Source: Clostridia bacterium
Lineage (GTDB): Bacteria > Bacillota > Clostridia > Oscillospirales > CAG-382
Reading direction: 5' to 3'
Assembly: GCA_017549365.1 (NCBI GenBank)
Contig: JAFYUZ010000014.1
Coordinates: 1-41,770, forward strand
Length of the DNA stretch: 41,770 bases
A program made the translations under genes and the position numbers. The notes under the pieces were generated by a model. That model was not told the DNA's origin. It saw nothing but the letters and a program-made list of their open reading frames with translations, and made no database searches. Shown piece after piece: positions 16,360 to 24,785 of this stretch. Every line of letters starts with the position of its first letter. The first letter of the stretch is position 1.

Positions 16360-16436
16360 TGGTGGAGACAAGTGGACTCGAACCACTGACCCCTTGCATG
16401 TCAAGCAAGTACTCTAACCAGCTGAGCTATGCCTCC
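16360..16436 (-). tRNA. tRNA-Val (anticodon GAC)
   Basis: 77-nt cloverleaf on the minus strand: acceptor GGAGGCA pairs with TGTCTCC, anticodon stem CTTGC/GCAAG with loop TTGACAT giving GAC, T-arm AGTGG-TTCGAGT-CCACT, encoded CCA at 16362-16360. Downstream of tRNA-Arg in the same transcript. Confidence 0.93.
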
Positions 16437-16461
16437 ATATTCTGTTGCGCTTTAAGTGAGG

Positions 16462-16536
16462 TGGCACCCCCGACCGGAGTCGAACCGATGACTAACCCTT
16501 AGGAGGGGCTTGTAATATCCACTTTACTACGGGGGC
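16462..16536 (-). tRNA. tRNA-Arg (anticodon CCT)
   Basis: 75-nt cloverleaf: acceptor GCCCCCG with CGGGGGT (a G-U first pair), anticodon loop CTCCTAA giving CCT, T-arm TTCGACT loop, encoded CCA. Reads AGG codons. First gene of the two-tRNA unit. Confidence 0.92.
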
Positions 16537-16573
16537 GTACCCTATCCGGAAAGCTCGCTTTCCGAACAGTAAT

Positions 16574-16602
16574 ATAATACTATAAAATCTGCCGTTTGTC
16601 AA
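16574..16602 (-). promoter_or_regulatory. Promoter of the tRNA-Arg/tRNA-Val unit
   Basis: Minus strand TTGACA (16602-16597), 17-base spacer, TATTAT (16579-16574). A small hairpin (CGGAAAGC/GCTTTCCG) lies between it and the tRNA. Confidence 0.8.
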
Positions 16603-16634
16603 GGGCTAATTTGAAAAAACAGGAAAAATCAAAG

Positions 16635-16670
16635 CTGACGGTGTGCCTTTTGTTGCACACCGTCAGTTTC
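16635..16670 (-). terminator. Terminator of the SGNH/MBOAT operon
   Basis: 12-bp perfect stem CTGACGGTGTGC (16635-16646) with GCACACCGTCAG (16655-16666), 22 bases after the last gene of the operon; T-rich (GATTTTT) on its minus-strand exit. Confidence 0.75.
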
Positions 16671-16687
16671 GCGTTTTATCTTATTTT

Positions 16688-18121
16688 TCACTCTCCAAGC
16701 TTTGCAACGTATCTCATCATACCGCCCCAGAAATAGTCACCCGTGAAAACGCCGAAGTTTTCTTCGGGGACGTAAATGAGGCAATCGGAATTCATACCTT
16801 CAAAAGCTTTTGCGTGGGCAGTGATCTTTGATGGAAGCAGATAAAGCTCGATCCTCTTTAACATCTTGCAGCCGTCAAACGCCTTTTCGCCGAAGGTTTC
16901 GAGATTTGAATCGTCCGGAACAATCAGCGTTTTAAGCACTCCGCTCTGCGAAAGTGCACCGCCCGCAAGCTCTGTTACCGCCACACCTTCGGAATATTTC
17001 GGCACGGTGAGGGTGGACTGTTTTTTGCCATCGTCGGTAAGGCCGGTTATAACAAGACCTGAGCTTGTTTTTTCAAAAGTAAAATACTTTGCATTCTCGT
17101 CGTCCTTGTCCTCTTCATCGCCAAAATAGTTTTCGGGACGGCTGATGGAGGTATACTTTATCGTTTCGACAAAGTCGGTCATACCGCAGGCTCTTCTGAT
17201 ATCATCGGCAAGAAGTGCCGATCTGAACTTTGCGCCGCGGGTATTGAGATGGAAATTGGTATCGTAAAAATACGCCGATTCAAGGATGTAATCATTGATG
17301 TCGCTGATAATGGGAAAATCAAGATTTTCACCGAGATAGCGATAAAATTCTTCTTTCTGAGCATCATTGCTCTTGACAGCGCGGGAATTCATGGGAGAAA
17401 AGCTGAAAAACACCTGTGCTCCCTTTTTTGTTGCGCTTTGCGCATAAGAGTTGAGATAAGATATAAAGCCGTCGCCAATGATCTCGGTGGAAATATTTAT
17501 CGGCATTGCCGTGTCATAATCACTGCGCATTTCGTTGAATTTACGTTCAACATAGATATCGCCGTATTCGTCAAAAGACTCTTTGGCATAAATATCCGCC
17601 GACGAAGGTTTTGTATCAGAAAGATAAAAGCTGAGCTTGTTTGATGCAAACGACGGCAGAGCGCCTATCAGCTTGCCTGCGTTGGTTATCTTGGCATCAA
17701 GCAGCATCGAAGGATCGCTGTCATACGCCTGCAAAATACTGTCGGCGTTGTAATAAAGCGAATAGGTCTGCTCGTTGGTTTCGGGGCAGATAACGACGAT
17801 ATCCCCCTGACCGATGTATTTTCTCGACATATCAAGCATTACCTTGGTGCCGAGGTTTGCATAAAGTCCGTAGTTTACAACAGGCATACCCGTATATTCT
17901 TCAAGAAGCGCCGAATCAACGCCAAAGGCAAGATTACTTCCGCCAACAAGAATTATTTTGGGGCTTTCAACAGTTTTTAGTCTTTCGTGTTTTTCCGAAA
18001 ACTCGCCCATAAACGTTTCGTCATACTGCACGGGAATCTTTCCAAAAGCGGTGTATCCGAGAGCCGCAAAGGGCAGGATCATAAGGACAATGCACAAAAC
18101 TGCCGTAATTATTCTTTTCAT
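16688..18121 (-). CDS. SGNH/DltD-like protein with C-terminal leucine-rich repeats
   Basis: A 477-residue membrane-anchored extracellular protein. Residues 5-27 are a hydrophobic signal anchor. The SGNH-type core shows the nucleophile block LVGGSNLAFG (Ser62) and the closing DTNFH block with Asp287 and His291, the Ser-Asp-His set of AlgJ/AlgX/PatB-type and DltD-type partners of MBOAT acyltransferases. From about residue 350 to the end a BspA-like leucine-rich repeat unit appears (EKAFDGCKMLKRIEL). It is the last gene of a four-gene operon, 15 bases after the MBOAT gene, with AAAGGGGAT before the ATG. Expected role: transfer or removal of acyl groups on a cell-surface polymer. Confidence 0.75.
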   Translation of the reverse strand: MKRIITAVLCIVLMILPFAALGYTAFGKIPVQYDETFMGEFSEKHERLKTVESPKIILVGGSNLAFGVDSALLEEYTGMPVVNYGLYANLGTKVMLDMSRKYIGQGDIVVICPETNEQTYSLYYNADSILQAYDSDPSMLLDAKITNAGKLIGALPSFASNKLSFYLSDTKPSSADIYAKESFDEYGDIYVERKFNEMRSDYDTAMPINISTEIIGDGFISYLNSYAQSATKKGAQVFFSFSPMNSRAVKSNDAQKEEFYRYLGENLDFPIISDINDYILESAYFYDTNFHLNTRGAKFRSALLADDIRRACGMTDFVETIKYTSISRPENYFGDEEDKDDENAKYFTFEKTSSGLVITGLTDDGKKQSTLTVPKYSEGVAVTELAGGALSQSGVLKTLIVPDDSNLETFGEKAFDGCKMLKRIELYLLPSKITAHAKAFEGMNSDCLIYVPEENFGVFTGDYFWGGMMRYVAKLGE

Positions 18122-18136
18122 ATACGATCCCCTTTC

Positions 18137-19612
18137 TCAGAACTGGAAGTAGATGAACGCCGAAGCACCGCCCGAAGCTATCGAGCTTGTGGCATCGCCG
18201 CCAAGTATAAGTATCCATGCGAAAATAACGGCCCACACCATAAACGTTGCGGCATCAACGCCTATTTTTTCGCCCGTCGGGTTGTCATATCTTCCGTAGG
18301 TATATCTTTTGTCGATCATAGAAAGAAGAACGAAAGAAAGAACAAGAATAAGAATGCTTGAAAGTGTAAAGCCCATATCGGAAATCACGCTTGTCGCACC
18401 GAAATCTGTGAAAAGCTTTGAAAGAAGCACCAAAAGCTCGCCCGTATTGTTTGCACGGAAGAAAATCCACGCAAAGCAAACGAGAAGGAAGGTGATGGCA
18501 CGTCGGAAAGCAAGCACGGGCTTTGAATTTACATCAAGTCCCATTTTTGCGTATATGCCGTCGCGCTTTTTTGCCGTGACCGCGCCGACAACGCGGTAAA
18601 TGCCGTGCAAAACGCCCCAAATAACAAAGGTCATATCCGCACCGTGCCAAAGACCGCTGACAAGGAAAACAATGAAAAGGTTTACGTACATTCTTGCCTT
18701 GCCCTTGCGGTTACCGCCAAGGGGAATGTAAAGATAGTCTTTAAACCAGCTGGTGAGGCTGATGTGCCATCTCGACCAGAAATCCTTTATGTTGGTGGCA
18801 GAATAAGGACGGTCGAAATTCTGCATCAGACGATAACCCATCATTCTTCCGCAACCGATGGCAATATCGGTGTAACCCGAAAAGTCACAATAGATCTGCA
18901 CCGCAAAAAGCATGGATGCAACAATAACCGCAGCTCCCGTTGCGTTGTCGGGATTGTTGAAAACTCCGTTTACGTAGGTACCTGCAATATCCGCCACTAC
19001 GATTTTTTTGAAAAATCCGGATACAGCGCGCTTTGCGCCGATCGAAAGGTCGGAAAGATTAAGCTTGTGCTCTGCCTTAAGCTGAGGCAAAAGGTTTTCG
19101 GGGCGCTCGATCGGACCTGCCACAAGCTGGGGAAAGAACGAAACGAAAAGCGCATAATAAAGGAAATTGCGCTCGGCAGGGATGCGCTTTCTGTACACGT
19201 CGATACTGTACGAAAGGGTCTGGAAGGTATAAAATGAAATACCGACCGGAAGAACAAGCCCTTCGATGGTGAAATCCGCCTTGCCGCCAAAGAGCGAGAA
19301 GATCGACGAAACACCGCCTGCAAGGAAGTTGTAATATTTGAAGAAAAAGAGCACTGCAAGGGATGCCACGATCGATATGGCAAGCCATACCTTACGTTTT
19401 GCGACACTTTCGGTCTTTTCGATGATAAGCCCCGAAAGATACGAAACCACCGTGGTAAAAAGAATAAGGAACACAAGCTCGGGGTTCCAGCTCATGTAGA
19501 AATAATAGCTCATAGCGAGCAACGGAACAAGCCTGAACTTTGTCGGAACGACAAAGTTAAAGAACATCACTATCGGGAAGAAAATGAGAAATTCGATCGA
19601 ATTAAAATTCAT
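18137..19612 (-). CDS. MBOAT-family membrane O-acyltransferase (AlgI/DltB/PatA type)
   Basis: A 491-residue multi-spanning protein of the AlgI branch of MBOAT. It takes an acyl group (commonly acetyl or D-alanyl) from the cytoplasmic side and delivers it across the membrane for attachment to a surface polymer. Seen: FWSRWHISLTSWFKDYLYIP (His283) and GNR at 300-302, then SGLWHGADMTF with the catalytic His323, and His336 in a following helix; at least ten hydrophobic segments. The ATG overlaps the stop of the small upstream membrane gene (ATGA). SGNH proteins on both sides are the usual partners. Whether the polymer is teichoic acid, peptidoglycan or exopolysaccharide cannot be told. Confidence 0.92.
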   Translation of the reverse strand: MNFNSIEFLIFFPIVMFFNFVVPTKFRLVPLLAMSYYFYMSWNPELVFLILFTTVVSYLSGLIIEKTESVAKRKVWLAISIVASLAVLFFFKYYNFLAGGVSSIFSLFGGKADFTIEGLVLPVGISFYTFQTLSYSIDVYRKRIPAERNFLYYALFVSFFPQLVAGPIERPENLLPQLKAEHKLNLSDLSIGAKRAVSGFFKKIVVADIAGTYVNGVFNNPDNATGAAVIVASMLFAVQIYCDFSGYTDIAIGCGRMMGYRLMQNFDRPYSATNIKDFWSRWHISLTSWFKDYLYIPLGGNRKGKARMYVNLFIVFLVSGLWHGADMTFVIWGVLHGIYRVVGAVTAKKRDGIYAKMGLDVNSKPVLAFRRAITFLLVCFAWIFFRANNTGELLVLLSKLFTDFGATSVISDMGFTLSSILILVLSFVLLSMIDKRYTYGRYDNPTGEKIGVDAATFMVWAVIFAWILILGGDATSSIASGGASAFIYFQF

Positions 19613-19881
19613 TTATTCTCTCCTCCCTTCTTTTCGGGCGCAGGTCTGTGGCGCAAAAGAGCAAGTACGCTCGAGAAAAGCACGAAAACGAGAGCATCCT
19701 CAAAGCCTCCGCCCATAATCCACAGAACAAAGATGGAAGCACTGTGGAAAGCGACGTTTATTATTTCGACTATTTTGCCGAATTTGTGGTTGCGAAGTAT
19801 GTACGCCACCGCGTGAAGCACAAGTGCGGGCACAAGCACCAGCAGTGAAAGAATAGGTTTTTCGATAAAAATAAGGTCCAT
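19609..19881 (-). CDS. Small membrane protein of the acylation operon
   Basis: About 90 residues with three hydrophobic segments and a basic, proline-containing tail (RHRPAPEKKGGENK) predicted to be cytoplasmic. No family recognised. I prefer the ATG at 19881; an upstream TTG would add 17 residues. GAGG lies 12 bases before the ATG, a loose fit. Its stop overlaps the MBOAT start by four bases, so its synthesis is coupled to the acyltransferase. By position it resembles small helper proteins such as DltX in D-alanylation operons, but no sequence similarity can be claimed. Confidence 0.65.
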   Translation of the reverse strand: MDLIFIEKPILSLLVLVPALVLHAVAYILRNHKFGKIVEIINVAFHSASIFVLWIMGGGFEDALVFVLFSSVLALLRHRPAPEKKGGENK

Positions 19882-19903
19882 GTTCTTGATCTGCCTCGCT
19901 TTC

Positions 19904-22024
19904 TCATTCGATAAAGGCGGCAAAATCGGCAACCACCTGCTCGGTGTGCATCATTGCGCCTTCTTCCATCAGATGATAGTCGGTGTTGAAGAAATATTTG
20001 CCCTGCATGATATAATTCTTTACGTCAGAAATAAGGGGAGCGTTGATAACCTTCTTCATGTCGTTGTTGTAATTTTCGTATCCCTCGTCGTTAAGGGTGG
20101 AAGGATCGCAGGCATTGATGTTGTACGGAGGATATCCGAGCAAGGTCGAAACGCCTCTTGACTGTGCAATGCCGAGAATGCGGTTTACGTTTGCCGCAAA
20201 GTCCACGGGGATAGTGTCTGCCTTAAAGTAGAAAGTGCCGTTTGCGCCGTTGCGGTATTTGTCGGAATTGTAATTTTTTCTTGAAATGGAACAATCGCCG
20301 TATTCGTCGATCTGATACGAACGAGCCTCGTAGCTCTTTTGTCCCATGCGCATTCTCTGGGATGAATACTGGGTGTAACTGTCGAAAAATTTTGTATATT
20401 TCGTAACGTCAACGTAAGAAACAAGGTTGTAGCACGATTCGCATCCCTGGAAGGTCAGCGCCGTCATATCGGGATTGCCGTTTACGGTATAGCAATACGG
20501 TCCGTACTGCTCGGGAGCAAAGAGGATATAATCATCGGTATCGGCAAGATTTGAAAGAGCCTCGAGATAGAAAACAACGTTCATCTGTGCGTTGTTGCCA
20601 TAGTTTACAACGCTGAACTTTCCGCCAAGGAGCTCTTCGGCATAGTCAGAGTCAAAGCCAAAATGCTTGCTCGAACCCGAAACGATGATAAGTCGCGGTC
20701 TGTCGCCGTGAGCCGCAAAGCGTTCATACTTCTTAGCAAAAGAAAGGTCGCTGTCGGGATAGCGCGGATATGACGCGGCGTGAAGGTTTACTTTTTTCAC
20801 GGGGCTTCCCTCGAAGCAGGCGTCGCCCATTGAAAGGATCGAGTCGAAGTAGGTGATCTCGGTAAGGTTTTTGCAGTCTGCAAAAGCGCCCTTTTCCACA
20901 AGTCTTACTGTGGAGGGAATGTATACGAAAGAAACCGAACCCCCGCGGAAAGCGTCTGCCGCAATGGCGCCGACCGCTTTACCTTCAATGTATTTGGGAA
21001 TATAAACACTGTCCTCGGTGCCGATGAATTTTTCGATTATAACGTAGGGGTTTTCGCCATCAGAAAGCTTATATGTAAATTCGTGCACGGGAGTTTCTTT
21101 TTCCCACATACAGTAAAGATAGGTGATGTCGTCGGGCACAAATGCGAATTTGTGTCCCATGCCGACATATTCTCCGCTGCCGTCGGGTTCGGTGTTGTAT
21201 CCCACATGGGCAAAACCGGAAAGCGAAAATTCACCCGTTTCGGGAAGAGAATTTGCCATTTCGTGATAATCAATACAGAAATCGGTGCCTAAAAGCTCGC
21301 TTCCGTCAGAGCAGATTCCGCCGTTGGCGCTGTAAACTATCTGTACAAGCTCGTTTCTCGGAATCTCCGGGATACCCTGAGGTTTTTTGTCGGGCTTCAC
21401 AACAGGCGGAAGCTGGGGATCTTTTTTCACGACCTTCGGGACTTTTGAATCGTCGTAATTTGCGTAGATATTAACGTTAGCCTTCATGGTCATGGTAAAC
21501 TGTTCTTCGCGCGAGAGCAGTTTTCCTCCCTCGGAAAGGGGTTTGTCCTGCGACCAGCCGTTAAAGATCGCGCCGTTGTTGGGAGAAGCGCGGAATGTGA
21601 TGACCGATCCCTTTAAAACTCGTCCCACAGAAGGACTTACACCGCCTCCGCGACGTGCTGTGGAAAACACCTCGTAGACTACTTTTTTCGAGCTGTCGCC
21701 CGCCACGGGACGTACCGAAACAGGGGCTTTTATTTGCTTTAAGGTGAGTTTACCGTCTTCAAAGGTATAATCATCTGTGCTTTTGCCGTCGCAAAGAACG
21801 TCGATAAGCTCAAGTCCTTTTTCTATTTCGATATCAAAGCTTGCGGATTTTCCGTAGGCGACCTTTATCGGGTTTTCGCTCTTCACGGTCACTCCGTCGC
21901 TTTCTGTCATCATCACCGAAAGTTCAAAGCTCTTTTGGGGTGCCGCACAGGCACAAAGAACAAACAACGATGAAGCAAGGATGCACAAAACTGTTGCAAG
22001 CCTTGTTACGTTTGATTTTTTCAT
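19904..22024 (-). CDS. SGNH-type lipoprotein with InlB-like and leucine-rich repeats
   Basis: A 706-residue exported lipoprotein. Residues 1-26 are a signal peptide ending in a lipobox-like LCAC (Cys26, with an unusual Cys at -2). Then beta-sandwich repeats, including an InlB-type unit (YSANGG ... GFAHVGYNTEPDGSG ... YLYCMWE) near residues 240-320, a BspA-like leucine-rich repeat block (about 330-435), and an SGNH-like domain with VSGSSKHFGF (Ser451/Ser452) and TDYHL (Asp682, His684). ATG follows a perfect AAGGAGGT. It opens the operon. The domain order is the reverse of the gene at 16688, where the repeats follow the SGNH core. Probable role: surface polymer modification plus adhesion. Confidence 0.75.
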   Translation of the reverse strand: MKKSNVTRLATVLCILASSLFVLCACAAPQKSFELSVMMTESDGVTVKSENPIKVAYGKSASFDIEIEKGLELIDVLCDGKSTDDYTFEDGKLTLKQIKAPVSVRPVAGDSSKKVVYEVFSTARRGGGVSPSVGRVLKGSVITFRASPNNGAIFNGWSQDKPLSEGGKLLSREEQFTMTMKANVNIYANYDDSKVPKVVKKDPQLPPVVKPDKKPQGIPEIPRNELVQIVYSANGGICSDGSELLGTDFCIDYHEMANSLPETGEFSLSGFAHVGYNTEPDGSGEYVGMGHKFAFVPDDITYLYCMWEKETPVHEFTYKLSDGENPYVIIEKFIGTEDSVYIPKYIEGKAVGAIAADAFRGGSVSFVYIPSTVRLVEKGAFADCKNLTEITYFDSILSMGDACFEGSPVKKVNLHAASYPRYPDSDLSFAKKYERFAAHGDRPRLIIVSGSSKHFGFDSDYAEELLGGKFSVVNYGNNAQMNVVFYLEALSNLADTDDYILFAPEQYGPYCYTVNGNPDMTALTFQGCESCYNLVSYVDVTKYTKFFDSYTQYSSQRMRMGQKSYEARSYQIDEYGDCSISRKNYNSDKYRNGANGTFYFKADTIPVDFAANVNRILGIAQSRGVSTLLGYPPYNINACDPSTLNDEGYENYNNDMKKVINAPLISDVKNYIMQGKYFFNTDYHLMEEGAMMHTEQVVADFAAFIE

Positions 22025-22098
22025 CGGGACCTCCTTGATTTTTAAAAGGTTTATTATTTCACACAATACGCCATTTTATCTGAATACACAATAGAAAT

Positions 22099-22127
22099 AT
22101 TATAACTGTTTTTTTGTCATATTACAA
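22099..22127 (-). promoter_or_regulatory. Promoter of the SGNH/MBOAT operon
   Basis: Minus strand TTGTAA (22127-22122), 17-base spacer, TATAAT (22104-22099). Confidence 0.6.
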
Positions 22128-22164
22128 TATTTTTCAAAAATATCAGCGTTTTTGCCATAACCCG

Positions 22165-22239
22165 ATGTGCCACATTGGTGAAAACATCCAAAAAGGACAC
22201 AAATCGACTATTGACAAAAACAACCTGCAGTATTATAAT
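22165..22239 (+). promoter_or_regulatory. Consensus promoter of the aromatic fermentation operon
   Basis: TTGACA (22211-22216), 17-base spacer, TATAAT (22234-22239), a perfect match to the sigma-70 consensus. An 11-bp palindrome ATGTG-C-CACAT at 22165-22175 lies 35 bases upstream and might be a regulator site (weak evidence). Confidence 0.8.
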
Positions 22240-22295
22240 TATAATGTACATTTATAAGTGGAAATTTTTTGATTTTACACGAAGGAGCATATATT

Positions 22296-23093
22296 ATGAA
22301 ATTAGGTATAGCAGGCGTTCGTCCGGGTCAGGAAGACAGATTGAAGATTGCGAAAGAAATAGGCTACGATTTTGTCGAAACCTCCCTTGCGGCTACTCTC
22401 GATTGGAGCTTTGAGACCGTTTCTGATTTTGCAGACTTTCTTTCGGACATAAAACTTCCCTGCATCAGCACCAACGGAATGTTTCCCCCCGACATAAAGC
22501 TGATTGGCAAAGATGCCGACAAGGTCAAAATATCGGAATATCTCAACGAAAGCTTTGAAAAGATCGCCCCCTTAAAAACAAAGGTGTGCGTTCTTGGCAG
22601 TGGCGGAGCACGCACAACCCCCGAAGGTTACAGCATAGAAAAGGCATACGACGAGTTTGCTCAGCTTATTTCCGAGACCATATCCCCCATTTTTGACAAA
22701 TACGGCAAGATCCTTGCCATCGAGCCCCTTAACTATTCCGAATGCAACATAGTAAACACTGTTGCCGATTCGATGCGCGTTGTAAAGGCAGTGAACAAGC
22801 CCAACGTTTTCACCCTTATTGATTTTTACCACGTAAGATACAACGGCGAGGATATAGAAAGCTTTAAGGACTACAAGGGATATATCAAGCACGTGCATGT
22901 GGCAAGCTACAACAACAAGCGCCGCTATCCCCGCCCCTACGACGGAGAAAACTACAAGAGATTTTTTGAAGTTCTCCGCGAGGCAGATTACGAAGAGCAG
23001 AATGTTTCGATTGAAGCGGGACTTGTCGACAACGGCATAGTTTGTTTCAAAAACACCGCCATGTCGGCATACAGCCTTCTCAAAAAACTGTAA
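22296..23093 (+). CDS. Sugar isomerase/epimerase-like TIM-barrel protein
   Basis: A 265-residue protein of the xylose-isomerase-like superfamily (AP endonuclease 2 fold), whose members isomerise or epimerise sugars or inositols, or dehydrate them, with a divalent metal. Seen: the usual metal ligands Glu143 (LAIEPLNY), Asp176 and His179 (LIDFYH), His201 in HVHVAS, and Glu240 (SIEAG). Start ATG is eight bases after GAAGGAG; an earlier ATG has no ribosome site. It is the first gene of an operon otherwise devoted to aromatic amino acid breakdown and 33 bases before the CoA ligase. The substrate is unknown; its presence here is unexpected. Confidence 0.75.
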   Translation: MKLGIAGVRPGQEDRLKIAKEIGYDFVETSLAATLDWSFETVSDFADFLSDIKLPCISTNGMFPPDIKLIGKDADKVKISEYLNESFEKIAPLKTKVCVLGSGGARTTPEGYSIEKAYDEFAQLISETISPIFDKYGKILAIEPLNYSECNIVNTVADSMRVVKAVNKPNVFTLIDFYHVRYNGEDIESFKDYKGYIKHVHVASYNNKRRYPRPYDGENYKRFFEVLREADYEEQNVSIEAGLVDNGIVCFKNTAMSAYSLLKKL

Positions 23094-23126
23094 AATTTAA
23101 TTTACATAAAACACGGAGAAAAGAAA

Positions 23127-24761
23127 ATGCCAATTACAGAATTTCTTGAAAAAAACGCCCGGGAATACAAGGACGAAGTGAGCCTTGTGGAGATAAATCC
23201 CGAATTCCGCCCCGAAAGCCGCATCACCTGGCGTGAATATTCGCTGATGCAGCCTGTTCCCGGCGAACCTTTGCGCCGCGAGCTTACCTGGGGCGATTTT
23301 GACAAAAAAGCCAACCGCTTTGCCAATCTTCTGCTCTCGCGCGGATTGAGAAAAGGCGACAAGGTTGCGATCCTCATGATGAACTCGATCGAATGGCTGC
23401 CCGCATATTTCGGTATACTCAAGGCCGGCGCGGTTGCAGTTCCCTTGAACTTCAGATACACCGCCGAGGAGATAAAATACTGTCTTTCCAAGGCTGACGT
23501 TTCGATTCTTATCTTCGGCCCCGAATTTGTCGGACGAATCGAAGAAATATGCGACAGGATCCCCGACGTAAAGCATCTTTTCTATGTCGGCGAGGACTGC
23601 CCCACCTTTGCGGACTGCTTCGAGGACTACATAGTTTTCTGCTCGTCCCACAAGCCTGCCGTCACCATTACGGATGACGACGACGGAGCAATCTATTTCT
23701 CGTCGGGCACCACGGGATTTCCCAAAGCGATCCTTCACAAGCACCGTAGCCTTGTGCACGCGTGCCTTACCGAACAGAACCACCACGGACAGACCCACGA
23801 CGACGTTTTCCTTTGCATTCCTCCCCTTTATCACACGGGCGCAAAGATGCACTGGTTCGGAAGCCTTGTGGTCGGCGGCAAAGCCGTGCTTCTCAAGGGT
23901 GTGCGCCCCGATTGGATCATAAAGGCGGCATCCGACGAAAAATGTACCATTGTATGGTTGCTCGTTCCGTGGGCACAGGATATTCTTGATGCCATCGACT
24001 CGGGCGCAATAAAGCTTGACGAATACGCCCTTTCCCAGTGGAGACTTATGCACATCGGTGCTCAGCCCGTTCCCCCCAGCCTTATCAAGCGCTGGTTCAA
24101 ATACTTCCCCAACCATCAGTATGACACAAACTACGGTCTTTCCGAATCGATCGGCCCCGGTTGCGTGCATCTTGGCGTTGAAAACCCCCACAAGGTCGGT
24201 GCCATCGGCAAGGCAGGCTACGGCTGGCAGATCAAGATCATTGACGAGCACGAAAACACCGTTGAGCGTGGCGAAGTTGGCGAGCTTTGCGTAAAAGGAC
24301 CCGGCGTTATGACCTGTTATTACAAGGACGAAAAGGCGTCGAACGAAGTTCTTCACGACGGATGGCTCTACACAGGAGACATGGCAATGGAGGACGAGGA
24401 CGGATTTATTTTCCTTGTTGACAGAAAGAAAGACGTCATTATTTCGGGCGGCGAAAACCTTTATCCCGTTCAGATCGAAGATTTCCTGCGCAAGATGGAA
24501 GAAATAAAGGACGTTGCCGTTATCGGTCTGCCCGATTCCCGTCTTGGTGAGGCGGCAGCCGCCATCATCGAAGTTCGCGAAGGCTTTGACCTTACCGAAA
24601 AGCAGGTGGCAGATTTCTGTCTTGAACTTCCCAAGTACAAGCGCCCCCGTCACATCATCTTTGCCGATATTCCCCGCAACCCCACCGGCAAGATCGAAAA
24701 ACCCAAGCTTCGCCAGATCTATTGCGGCGAAAGCCTTGTTGCAAAGCAGATTAACAACTGA
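23127..24761 (+). CDS. Acyl/aryl-CoA ligase (adenylate-forming, ANL superfamily)
   Basis: A 544-residue cytoplasmic enzyme that activates a carboxylic acid with ATP and joins it to CoA. Seen: the phosphate loop IYFSSGTTGFPKAILHK (Ser192-Gly197), the substrate/adenine segment YGLSESIGPG, YTGDMAMEDEDGF, the hinge DRKKDVIISGGENLYP and the C-terminal catalytic lysine region NPTGKIEKPKL. Full length. It sits between the TIM-barrel gene and iorA with 24-33 base gaps. Likely substrates are aryl acids such as phenylacetate or indoleacetate, but medium-chain fatty acids fit the family as well. Note that a second, unrelated-type CoA ligase (PaaK-like) is encoded in the same operon. Confidence 0.85.
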   Translation: MPITEFLEKNAREYKDEVSLVEINPEFRPESRITWREYSLMQPVPGEPLRRELTWGDFDKKANRFANLLLSRGLRKGDKVAILMMNSIEWLPAYFGILKAGAVAVPLNFRYTAEEIKYCLSKADVSILIFGPEFVGRIEEICDRIPDVKHLFYVGEDCPTFADCFEDYIVFCSSHKPAVTITDDDDGAIYFSSGTTGFPKAILHKHRSLVHACLTEQNHHGQTHDDVFLCIPPLYHTGAKMHWFGSLVVGGKAVLLKGVRPDWIIKAASDEKCTIVWLLVPWAQDILDAIDSGAIKLDEYALSQWRLMHIGAQPVPPSLIKRWFKYFPNHQYDTNYGLSESIGPGCVHLGVENPHKVGAIGKAGYGWQIKIIDEHENTVERGEVGELCVKGPGVMTCYYKDEKASNEVLHDGWLYTGDMAMEDEDGFIFLVDRKKDVIISGGENLYPVQIEDFLRKMEEIKDVAVIGLPDSRLGEAAAAIIEVREGFDLTEKQVADFCLELPKYKRPRHIIFADIPRNPTGKIEKPKLRQIYCGESLVAKQINN

Positions 24762-24785
24762 TCAAATACAAAGGAGAAAAACAGT

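Noticed and set aside
16360..16536. Integrated element at the tRNA-Val/tRNA-Arg or tRNA-Glu 3' ends
   Set aside because: No integrase and no duplicated tRNA 3' fragment was found within the window.
23097..24653. 518-residue reading frame antisense to the acyl-CoA ligase
   Set aside because: It mirrors a well-supported ANL ligase with all motifs; the antisense product is low-complexity in V/F/G and shows no family features, and has no ribosome site.
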